DNA of 64,000 nucleotides, from positions 26,681,475-26,745,474 of the forward strand of contig NC_054547.1 in NCBI RefSeq assembly GCF_017654505.1. Reading direction: 5' to 3'. The notes beneath the pieces are model-generated. The model worked only from the letters and a program-made list of their open reading frames with translations. It ran no database searches and was not told the origin of the DNA. This stretch comes from Polyodon spathula. Lineage: Eukaryota > Chordata > Actinopteri > Acipenseriformes > Polyodontidae. A program made the position numbers and the translations under genes. Numbering within the stretch: the first letter of the stretch is position 1; every line of letters starts with the position of its first letter. Shown in pieces: positions 23,827 to 34,084 of the stretch.

Positions 23827-25389
23827 TTTCTACTATTTGTTTACTGAATTTACAGTTTTTTTTCTTTATCTTTATTTTTCAATTCACAGAGAATGGGTGA
23901 AATCGATCTTTATGCTTTAAAAAAACAAACTTTATGTGCCATTGAAAAACATCTAATTTAGCAAAACCCCTTTATCATATTCAACATGCAACAAAACATT
24001 AGATAGCTGAACAGAACTAAATTGCACAGAAGTCGGAAGGCAAGGCAAACGGACTTGCTTCGTCCTGCCGTGGAGACTTCAGCCGTTGTCCAGGGTATTG
24101 TGCACAATATTCATTAGGTGTTTTCCTCTTGCACCCCATTTTCAAATCAAACTAGTAACTGTCACCGTATACCTAAAGCAAACGGTTACGTACACCTTAA
24201 CCTTAACTGATTTCAAAGTAGGCACTTTGTATGAAAGGCGCTGTAGCTGGCAAATGAAAGTGCACAGCTGGTGCAGGTCTTCATGATTGACAGTCATTTT
24301 TGGTAAGAAAATTAAAAAATAGCGAGTGGTTTTACCAACGTTTATCATATAACTTATTGTTTAACTTATCGATCCTTAAAAATGGCATTTACGTTATTTA
24401 TGGAGCCTCAAACTTTTTCATTTAAATATCTTAAAATACCACATTTGCTTTTTTGCACCATTTTGACTGGCATATAATAAATTCTGCAAGCCTGTGTAAT
24501 GATAAATAGTATTCAACTTTCCAGTTGCCGTATAATTTAGGTTCTGTTTTTTAAGTTAATTTTTAAACTTGTCATTGTTGCCTGCATATAGCATTCTGTA
24601 AAGGGTTCCGGCTGTTTTTCTTTGATTTTTTTTGTTTTTGGCTTTAATCCCGGACAGTAGTAAGAAGATTTCAAATGTACATTAATATAATTGTATAATG
24701 CATATTAATATTTTTACAACAATATCAGCACATATTATAGTTTTTATATTGAGCTTTATTGTGTTTCTTATTATTTATTACAACGAACAAACAAAAAAAA
24801 AATAACATACAGTACTTTGATTGCCACATGGAAAATGTAGTGTTAAAGTAACTCATTGTATTGGTAATACAGTACAGTATTTGTGTTTCAAATTCTTTCT
24901 TGTCTTTTAAAGTAACATTCACTTTAACAGACATCTTTACAGCATCACACATTCTGTGTATCAGATATGTATTCCCTACATCTGGAACACTGTTTAACAT
25001 CATAGATTATTTAATCATTACATTACATCACCTGGTATATTATTGCAATTCCTAGTTCTCACTAATCTGTAGTAATAACAGTACGCCTACACATGTCCAG
25101 TATTACAATGATGTTATGTTCACATGACAAAACTCTGGACTGTATCACAAATATACTGCTTCAACTGTTTTGATGCCACCTGAAATTAAAGTGTCATTTA
25201 CAGTTTTTCTCAATTGCTTTCACAAATGTACCAGTACTATTATCGAAATCATCAAAACAGCTAACACAAATATCAAAATAATTTACTAATTTGCAAAACT
25301 ATCCTCACATTTTGCTCATTAACACACATAATGCAAAATCCTAAACAAACTCTTCAGCTCTCTCTCTTTTTTTAACAATTATTATTATT
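23823..25389. other. No recognised feature
   Basis: AT-rich sequence without coding-like frames or repeat termini. The open frames here have no recognisable domain. Confidence 0.45.
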
Positions 25390-25790
25390 CCTTTTTCAAT
25401 TTGGAATGTCCAATTATTATTCAACCTGGCTCACCGCTGCAACCCCCAAACTAACTCAGATGAGACGAAGACGAGCACTTGTGTCCTCCGAAAGGAGTGC
25501 CGCCAGCCGACTGTTTTTTTCACTCTGCAAACACGCCGTGCGCTATTATCAAGAACTTACAGCGCTGGAGGACCATGTAGTTCTGAACTGCATACAATCC
25601 AGACTGCAGGTGCCCGGCCAGCCACAAGGGTTGCTGGTATGCAGTGAGCCAAGGACTCCTTAGCTGACCTTACCCCTACCCCACCCGGGTAGCGTTTGGC
25701 CAATTGTGTGCCGCCCCATGGGAACTCCCATCCACAGTCGGCAGTGGCATGAACCACGCTCGACTGTTACAGCGATTATTACATTTCGCA
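25390..25790 (+). repeat. Unclassified dispersed repeat
   Basis: A GC-richer block in AT-rich surroundings, with phrases such as CTGGCTCACCGCTGCAACCC, GCGCTGGAGGACCATGTAGT and TGGCCAATTGTGTGCCGCCC. From memory it resembles a dispersed repeat seen often in non-teleost fish genomes. I cannot assign a class. The 85-codon frame inside it is not a gene. Confidence 0.45.
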
Positions 25791-25902
25791 CTGAAAATAG
25801 GTAAGTAAAACTAATGCTACTTGTACAAAGCTACCCAATTTCTACTTAGCATACTACATTACTGTGATATATCTATGTATTGTATTTTGTCTCAAATGTT
25901 TA

Positions 25903-26950
25903 GAATAAAAAGAAAAGCTCCAAATGGGGGCCGGGGTCACCTTTTGACAGACAACCAAGAGACGGCCATAATTTATATGGTCCGGGTCAAAAATGACATT
26001 CGTAGGTTACAGCTCCAGACCAATGAAGATGAGGACATGTTCTAAGGAGCACACAACATGAGCTTGTCCACCATCACCAGAGTGATCAAAAAGCATACCC
26101 TCAGCATAAAACAAATCTACAGAGTGCCCTTTGAGAGAAACAGTGAAAGAGTAAAGGAATTGCATTAACAGTATGTTCAAGTTGAAACCTTTGATAAGAA
26201 GAGTGCATGCCATTTCAAAGCAATAGTCTGACAGTTACTGTATACAGTATCATATTGCATGGAAATATACGAATCATCATTTCAAATTGGTACAATTCAG
26301 CACTCAAACACTGTTCACACTTACATGGTACTCTTGTACTGCTTGATAATGAAGACAACAGCATTACAAATGTGTCTGGATTTTGGGGTTGATACTGGGG
26401 TTGAGGTTTTACTATATGTGGGCTATTGGGGACAGTGCAATTTGAATGCACCGTTGATTTTTGCTTTTTTTTTTTTTTTTTTGTACACAGTTATAGAGCT
26501 AGATACCAGCATTCGACCTGTAAAATACATCTTCATTGATGAGGCAGGTTTCAACTTGAGAAAAGGGCGTCGGCGAGGCTAGAACATCAGGGGACAGCAT
26601 GCCACCATGAGCACACCAGGACAGCACGAAGGAAACCTCACCATGTGTGCTGCTATAGGTCAGTTTTCACCGAGCCCTGCGGATGCAGCTGTGGTTTGCG
26701 CAACATGATGATTTTTTCATACATTTTTTTCCACCCTACTCCCCCTTCCTCAACCCAACTGAGGAGTTTTTCTCCTGTTGGAGATAGAATATATATGATC
26801 ACAGCTCCTATGACAGGGTTACACTTGTCCAAGGCATGGAGGGTGCCTGTCAATACATTGGTGCAGAAGCCTGTCAAGGCTGGATACATCACAGCAGGCG
26901 TTTTTCCCTAGCTGCATTTCCAGGGAGAACATCTGCTGTGATGTAGATGA
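25903..26950 (+). pseudogene. IS630/Tc1-superfamily (DDE_3) transposase relict
   Basis: Read in pieces: GGRGHLLTDNQETAIIYMV (HTH region, from 25903), then STITRVIKKHTLSIKQIYRV and PFERNSERVKELH (to about 26165), a 320-bp non-coding gap, then VKYIFIDEAGFNLRKGRRRG (26515-26580), GQHEGNLTMCAAI, and a final block LPPYSPFLNPTEEFFSCW (about 26725-26780). FIDEAG supplies the first catalytic Asp and NPTEEFF the Glu region; the middle Asp block is not recognisable. In-frame stops lie at 26043-26045 and 26166-26168. The gap ends in an 18-T run followed by TACACAG, a good splice-acceptor shape, so the gap may be an intron or an insertion. It is non-functional as a transposase. Confidence 0.65.
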
Positions 26951-27262
26951 AATAATGTGGCCAGATGGTGATGAGGGACTCAGTGGTAATGATACTGAAT
27001 GATGTTTCTTTACCAAACTGTAAATAAATTCTTTCACATTGATACCTTTTGCTGTTATTTATTTCTTATATTGTATATCTAAATACAAAAAGACAAATTA
27101 TGTTAAACACAAAATAATAATAGGATTGATAGTTTTGCAAACAATGTTCCTATGTTCAGTCATATTGTTGAAGTCCCAACAACTGTTGTTTATTTCTGAC
27201 CTAACACAACAGTACTGAATTGGATTGGTACATACTTTCCAAATACACCATACTTTTTGCAG
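26951..27262. other. No recognised feature
   Basis: AT-rich spacer between the transposase relict and a TAA repeat. Confidence 0.5.
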
Positions 27263-27317
<55 letters not shown>

Positions 27318-27330
27318 TAATAATAATAAT
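27263..27330 (+). repeat. (TAA)n microsatellite
   Basis: About 22 TAA units with one interruption near 27316. A short (TTG)n follows at 27411-27428. Confidence 0.95.
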
Positions 27331-27770
27331 CTCAGTTTAAATACAGTCATTAATGTTTAATGTGCATCATTCTGCCAGATTCTTTGCAACATATATTGGC
27401 CATATTCCGCTGTTGTTGTTGTTGTTGTTAACATGTCTGTTCTGTTCAGTTTTAAAACTAATGCAGTAGTACAGCACCGCTATTATGTTATGGACTGTCG
27501 CAATAGCTACCGTAAATTGAGCCAGCTGAGTTTTGACGGCAGTCGCAAAAGAGACAATTATAGTGCCACATTATTATAGTCCTTGCAAACAAAATAAGAA
27601 CATAAGAACATAAGAAAGTTTACAAACAAGAGGAGGCCATTCGGCCCATCTTGCTCGTTTGGTTGTTAGTAGCTTATTGGTCCCAAAATCTCATCAAGCA
27701 GCTTCTTGAAGGATCCCAGGGAGTCAGCTTCAACAACCTTACTGGGGAGTTGATTCCAGACCCTCACAAT

Positions 27771-30190
27771 TCACTGTGTAATAAAGTGCCTCCTATTTTC
27801 TGTTCTGAATGCCCCTTTGTCTAATCTCCTGGTCCTTGTTTCTTTTTTCAGGCTGAAAAAGTCCCTTGGGTCGACACTGTCAATACCTTTTAGAATTTTG
27901 AATGCTTGAATTAGGTCACCACATAGTCTTCTTTGTTCAAGACTGAACAGATTCAATTCTTTTAGCCTGTCTGCATATGACATGCCTTTTAAGCCCGGGA
28001 TAATTCTGGTCGCTCTTCTTTGCACTCTTTCTAGAGCAACAATATCTTTTTTATAGCGAGGTGACCAGAACTGCACACAATATTCAAGATGAGGTCTTAC
28101 TAGTGCATTGTACAGTTTTAACATTACTTCCCTTGATTTAAATTCAACACTTTTCACAATGTATCCAAGCATCTTGTTAGCCTTTTTTTATAGCTTCCCC
28201 ACATTGTCTAGATGAGGACATTTCTGAGTCAACAAAAACTCCTAGGTCTTTTTCATAGATTCCGTCTCCAATTTCAGTATCTCCCATATGATATTTATAA
28301 TGTACATTTTTATTTCCTGCGTGCAGTACCTTACACTTGTCTCTATTAAATGTCATTTGCCATGTGTCTGCCCAGTTCTGAATCTTGTCTAGATCATTTT
28401 GAATGACCTTTGCTGCTGCAACAGTGTTTGCCACTCCTCCTACTTTTGTGTCGTCTGCAAATTTAACAAGTTTGCTTACTATACCAGAATCTAAATCATT
28501 AATGTAGACTAGGAATAGCAGAGGACCTAATACTGATCCCTGTGGTACACCACTGGTTACCACACTCCAATCTGAGGTTTTTCCTCTAATAAGTACTTTC
28601 TGTTTTCTACATGTTAACCACTCCCTAATCCATGTACATGTGTTTCCTTGAATCCCAACTGCGTTCAGTTTGAGAATTAATCTTTTGTGCGGGACTTTGT
28701 CAAAAGCTTTCTGGAAATCTAAATAAACCATGTCATATGCTTTGCAATTATCCATTATCGATGTTGCATCCTCAAAAAAATCAAGCAAGTTAGTTAGACA
28801 CGATCTCCATTTCCTAAAACCATGTTGACTGTCTCCCAGGACCCTGTTACCATATAGGTAATTCTCCATTTTGGATCTTATTATAGTTTCCATAAGTTTG
28901 CATATAATAGAAGTCAGGCTTACTGGTCTGTAGTTACAGTATCTTACTGGTCTGTTGTCAGTAACTTCCTTTGTAAAAACTTGTGAAAAGTAATCATTTA
29001 ATATATTTGCTATTTTTTTTCTTCATCTACGATTTTGCCATTTGTATCTCTTAAACATTTAATCTCCTCTTTGAATGTTCGCTTGCTGTTGTAATATTGG
29101 AAAAACATTTTGGAATTGGTTTTAGCTCCCTTAGCAATGTTCATTTCTATTTCTCTCTTGGCCTTTCTAACTTCCTTTTTGACTTGCGTTTGCAGTTCCG
29201 TGTACAATTTCTGCGTACTTTCTTTTTGGTCCTTTTTTAATGCTCTGTAAAGTGTCTTTTTTCGCTGAATATTTTTTTTAATTGATCTATTAAACCATTT
29301 TGGCAATTTAGTTTTACATTTAGATTTGTCTACTTTAGGGATGTAATTGTTTTGCGCCTCTAATACTATATTTTTGAAGAACAACCATCCTTCCTCTGTG
29401 GGTGTTTTCTCTATTTTACTCCAATCTACTTGTATCTAGTCTCTGTTTCATACCTTCATAGTTTGCTTTTCTAAAATTGTAAACCTTAGCTTTAGTCATT
29501 ACTTTTGGGGTTTTAAAAAACACTTCAAATGAGACCATGTTGTGGTCTGAGTTTGCCAGTGGTTCTCTGACCTCTATTTTAGTTATTCTATCTTCGTTAT
29601 TTGAAAAGACTAAATCAAGGCATGCCTCCCCTCTAGTCGGTGCCTTGACAAATTGTGTTAGGAAGCAGTCATTTGTCATTTCCACCATTTCAATTTCATC
29701 CTTCGTGCTACCCACCGGGTTTTCCCATTTTATTTGGGGGAAGTTGAAATCCCCCATTAGTATGGCTTCTCCTTTGCTACACGCATTTCTAATGTCATTG
29801 TATAACAGATTATTTTGCTCACTGTCTGAATCTGGCGGTCTATAGCATGCTCCTATTATTATGCCCTTTGAATTTTTGTCCGTTATTCTGACCCATATTG
29901 ATTCGGTTTTATTTTCTTTGTCCAGGTTTAACACCTGGGCTTCAAGACTGTTTCTTATGTATAGCGCTACCCCTCCTCCTCTTCTGTCCTGCCTGTCTTT
30001 CCTATACAGTGTATACCCACAAATATTATATTCGTCCCCATCACTCTCAGACAACCACGTTTCTGTAACACCTATCACATCATAGTTACTTGTTAGTGCA
30101 GTAGCTTCAAGTTCTAGAATTTTGTTTCTGATACTTCTAGCATTTAGATAAATACATTTAATGGTTGTCTTACCTGAGTTGTTGTTCTTG
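27771..30190 (-). pseudogene. CR1 ORF2: APE endonuclease plus reverse transcriptase, frameshifted
   Basis: Endonuclease (about 30190-29416): LNARSIRNKILELEA, VIGVTETWL with the catalytic Glu, ILMGDFNFP and NSDHNMVSF, all typical APE motifs. A basic linker follows (29384-29010). The RT (about 29017-28180) has MVYLDFQKAFDKVPH, SGVPQGSVLGPLLFLVYIND and the active site KFADDTK with both Asp intact. The C-terminal domain is at 28172-27771 (RPHLEYCVQFWSP, LERVQRRATRIIPG). The frame changes at about 29430, 29017 and 28185, the last two within or beside T-runs on the plus strand (29013-29020; 28185-28191). All catalytic residues I can check survive, so the damage is mainly small indels. If intact it would do target-primed reverse transcription in the nucleus. 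Confidence 0.88.
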
Positions 30191-30242
30191 TTTTGATGCG
30201 GTCTCCCTTCTGTTTTTTTGTTGATTTCTCCCCCCTTCCTTT

Positions 30243-31189
30243 CTAGTTTAAATGCTTCTGAACCTGCTCGAGGATCTTTTCTCCAAGTAGACTGGTTCCC
30301 TTTTTATTTAAGTGCAGTCCATCCCGTCTATACAGATAGTCCTCATTGTAGAATGTGGTCCAATGATCAAGATAGGTGAAGCCTTCCCGTGTGCACCACA
30401 TCTTCAGCCATGTGTTTTGATTAATTATTTCCAGCTTCCATATGGTCCTTTGCAAGGTGCCGGTAGTATACCAGAAAATACCACAGTTTTGGTTTTCTCT
30501 TTTAATTTCCTTCCTAGCTCTCTGAATTTGTTTTGCAGGGATTTTGGTCTGTCTCTTCCAATGTTGTTTGTACCGATGTGGACGACTACTACCGGGTCGT
30601 CTCCTGTTCGTTCTAGGAGCCTGTCCACGTTCTCAGTGATGTGCTTGACCGAGGCTCCCGGAAGGCAGCACACTGTTGTAGTAAGGGGGTCCAAACTGCG
30701 AATTGAACTTGCTGTGTTTCTCAATATGGAGTCCCCAACAATCATGACCTCCCTTATTTTTGCTGTCTGCTCACCACTGTCAATGGGGTCCTGGATGTTG
30801 TTCCTTTCATTCTCTTGTTGTTGGTTCTGCTCATCAAAATTCTGAAGTGACTCAAATTTGTTGGTTGTTTTGATTTCTGGTGGTTGTGCTTGACGAAGTT
30901 TCTTTTTTTCCCTGCTTCTGCCTACCTGAACCCAGCTGTTCTGACCTTCTATCTCCTTGGTGGCTTTCAGTCTGTTAGGGGTGATGCAGACTTCCATGAA
31001 TTGTGGGTGTGCCAGTTCTTCAAGATCCTGTTGCTGTCTCACTTCTTCCAGCTCCATTTCTAGCATATTTACTAGTTTATGCAAATCCTGGATAGCGCGG
31101 CACTTTACGCACACTTGGTTTAGCTCCGCTGGGTTTTCTCGGATTTCCCACATCAAGCAGGTGTCACAGATTACTGGCTTGAAGACCAT
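30243..31189 (-). pseudogene. CR1 ORF1: PHD-like zinc finger and SGNH esterase, one frameshift
   Basis: The start ATG is at 31189. Residues 8, 11, 27 and 30 are Cys in two CxxC pairs (zinc-binding, PHD-like), followed by a Leu/Glu-rich coiled coil (about 33-58), a charged linker, and an esterase fold: block I VGDSIL with Ser154, block III HIGTNNIG (204-211) and, after a frameshift near 30440, the block V-type RRDGLHLNKKG carrying the Asp and His of the triad. The two frames together give about 315 residues, a reasonable length for a CR1 ORF1. The family is known to bind nucleic acid and to carry a hydrolase domain of unclear role. It ends at 30243, about 50 bp before ORF2 coding is first recognisable. 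Confidence 0.85.
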
Positions 31190-31440
31190 GTTGTGGGTTT
31201 TTTTTTTAAGTTTAGTTTCTTCTGCAGCTGTCAGCCTGCTTTCAAACTGCTTCTAAACTGCTCTGTACTTTTCCACGCCTGTACTTCTCCCACTTGCTGC
31301 CGCTTCCACTTGCTGTTGCTGGGAAGACTGCCTCGTTTAACTGCGTTGTTCTGCTGTGCTGTTGGCTCCTCCCCTCGCCCGTGTCTCAGAACGGCGCTGA
31401 ATTTGAATCAGCTGCTCCGAGTTTCAGCTTGCTTGTTATA

Positions 31441-32602
31441 ATTTTCACTGATTCTATCATGGGAATACAGCCTGTATGCAGTGCACTAACACTTCCTGTA
31501 AAACAAATACTTTCTATTCTGGATTCATATGAATCAGTATAATATCACAAATTCCAATCTTACTGTAAGACTGGACGTACTTAACGTATCAAACCACTGC
31601 ATTGGGCAGCATGTTATTTTTTGCAATCTTACATGGTCATGACTTGAAAATGTAAAGAATTCCAGATTGTAAGCATATTGCCTTGGGTAACCAGTGCTTT
31701 CCTTTGCAATGGAGAGAGATTTCCCCTAAGGAAGAATTAAGTGAAATTTGTAAGAAAGCTGTCACTGTTGACAAAGAAAGGACCATGGTGAAAGTACAAG
31801 AGAAACACACAACCCATGCCTCCCAGTAGGTGCTGCGATTTAGCAGTGTTCTTTATTTAGAGACATACAATGTAGGAATGATAGCAAAGTGTACTGACAG
31901 ATTGAGTGTTCTTTATTGCTGCCTGATTGTTTAAAACCCCCATAATGTACATATAAAATAAAGTGCTGTATTTACAGTATAATCGTACATCTCGAAAAAT
32001 TACTCACTTCTAAATCTTATGTAGTCATTTTTGTATTACTTTAGTATAAATACATGTTAATTTGGATTCATATGTTGTTTTTTTCTGACTTTATGTGAAC
32101 AAAAAGACACACATTTGCCTGTTTTCCCATTGGAAATAGTGATATTTTGAAATATCACTGTCCTGGTCACAAAAGCAAAGTTTGTGGGGAATAATAGCCA
32201 TTTTATATACTTTTGAGGCATAAGCAATTAGGAAATAACACTTACTACCCAGGAACAAAAAATAAATAAATAAATAAAAAATTGTTACACGGTGTTATTT
32301 AACTCCAATGCTACAGAGTCTCTAATTGGCAACACTCAATACGGCATAACAAATGTCACTCTTTGAAATGTTTGTATTACTATTTTTTTAAAATTCATTT
32401 TGATTAGAGTTTTTTTGTAAACAGTATTCCTGTGCCAAGCTGTGAAATCATATGATTTACCGTCATGCTGTACTGAAACTGAAGGAGTGGTAAATGACAC
32501 TGTTAAATATTTGAGAAAGGAATACTCCAGTATAGAGAGCTGAATAATGAATATACATGGATCAACTTCAAAAAAAGGGAGATGCTATTTTAATATTGTA
32601 CC
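31441..32602. other. No recognised feature
   Basis: AT-rich single-copy-looking DNA. A short (AAAT)n lies near 32262-32280. Confidence 0.5.
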
Positions 32603-33077
32603 TTAAAGAGTAAGTAGCAGGGTTTTGAAAAATATAGCGTTATAAGTCTCCATGTGTTGCTACAACTGTTTAAATAAAGTACCTGTAACTTTTCTTTTCA
32701 TTGTTAACATTCTGGCAACTTTTTACACTTATAACTTTAAAGTCTGTTTCAAGACTCTTTCCAAAAATGTCCGCTCTAGTGCCTGGGGTTTGAGAAGTGC
32801 ACTGGCTTTTCTGTTCCGTACCACATTATGGATCGTTATTGCTGTGTTGCCTGTTTGACAATGTGGGAAATGATCCTTACACTATAACACTATAATCCAG
32901 TATACCAGGGCAGCCATTTTGAAAATAGCTTTGAAACAGACTTTAAAGTTACAAGTGGAAAACGTTGTCAGGATGTTAGCAATGGAAAAAACAATGACAA
33001 GTATGTTAATATAGTTGTAGTAACACGTGGGGATGTGTAACACTATATTTTTCAGAACCCTGCTACTTACTCTTTAA
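32603..33077. mobile_element. TTAA-flanked foldback MITE, copy 1 (intact)
   Basis: The termini are TTAAAGAGTAAGTAGCAGGG and its reverse complement ending CTTTAA. The two arms pair over about 185 bp with scattered mismatches, leaving a short unpaired centre, so the whole 475 bp can fold back. TTAA at both ends (32603-32606, 33074-33077) fits the target duplication of piggyBac-type transposases. No ORF. A second copy lies at 53499-55790. Confidence 0.82.
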
Positions 33078-34005
33078 GAAATATTTCAAAGTTAAGAGCA
33101 CTTTTCAGGAATAACATGTTTAAATAACAAGGGGGTAATGAAAGGGGTAGCTAATTGAGATAGAGGGATGCATTTTACAAGCATAGGTGGGCTGAAGGGT
33201 CTTTTCTCCTACTTACATTTCCATATGTTCTTAAGTCTAAAATGAGTACAGAGTAAAACTTCAGACAAGGAAAATGCTGGTATAAAAGAACATTCATATA
33301 CAGGAAAATTATGCTACACAAGAGTGGATATGTGTGGAAAAGGTTAGGGGACACTCCTCGAGTTAATAGAAGAGGGTTTAATGTATACTTTTTTGTAATT
33401 AAATATATCTAACTAGAACACTTCTGCAGGTACAATTGACAGCCTTCAGCTCTTCATTAAATGAAACGCCAGCAAATCATGGAAAGATGGCAACTAGTCT
33501 TTCTTTACTTTTAAAGGGTAGAGCAGACATATGAAGTTGTGAGTTCCAGTAGGCTCAATGTGTTATATACAGTCTTCTAAATATCTAGGGAAAGATGCTG
33601 AATTTTTGTTTTCTTGTTTTCATCAGTCAGTATACTTTATAGTAGACTTTAGAACAAAGACGCTGAAGCCTGGTACCTCTGGATACACAGTCTGTTTATA
33701 ATGCTGTGAAAGCAGCATTTTAATACCATTTTCATTAGGTCAACAGTCATTACAAAAAAAGCCTGAACATGCTGAACCAAAGTGTCATAGGAATACTGAA
33801 AAATCTTATTTTATGGCTTAAGAAAAATCAGTACCTTTAAAAATGTGGGGTTTGGATCATAATAGAAGTAAGATATGCTGGGTCAGGTCTCTACAGGGGA
33901 GTTAATGTCCTCTGGCTTGCCTTGGACCTTATAACTACTCAAACTTGTCATTAAATTGCAAGTGAAAGCATGGCCCATTATGAGCTTTTGTTCGATTCTC
34001 TGAAG
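33078..34005. other. No recognised feature
   Basis: AT-rich sequence with no identifiable gene or repeat. Confidence 0.5.
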
Positions 34006-34045
34006 CACACACACACACGCATGCTCACGTGCACACACACGCGCA

Positions 34046-34081
<36 letters not shown>
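34006..34081. repeat. (CA)n microsatellite, interrupted
   Basis: CA repeats interrupted by GCATGCTCACGTG and CGCG in the left half; the right half is a purer CA run. Confidence 0.95.

Positions 34082-34084
<3 letters not shown>

Larger units (their letters stand above)
27596..31440 (-). mobile_element. CR1-clade LINE, nearly full length
   Basis: About 3.85 kb on the minus strand with two ORFs in CR1 order: ORF1 (PHD-like zinc finger, coiled coil, SGNH esterase), then ORF2 (APE endonuclease, reverse transcriptase). The 3' end, at the left, carries a short direct repeat of TTATGTTC, the kind of 8-bp terminal repeat by which CR1 elements end instead of poly(A). The GC-richer 5' UTR reaches about 31440. 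No target duplication is evident, as usual for CR1. The 3' UTR phrase AGGCCATTCGGCCCATC is, from memory, frequent in non-teleost fish genomes. Confidence 0.88.

Noticed and set aside
29537..30845. Plus-strand frames of 74-177 codons across the CR1 element
   Set aside because: They are antisense shadows of CR1 ORF1 and ORF2; the minus-strand frames carry the conserved motifs.
33883..34080. Cys-Val repeat frame
   Set aside because: Translation of a CA/TG microsatellite; likewise the Thr-His and Cys-Val frames at 39967-40294.
34006..34081. Possible CRISPR-like array in repetitive tracts
   Set aside because: The repeats are simple dinucleotides without spacers. The window is eukaryotic.
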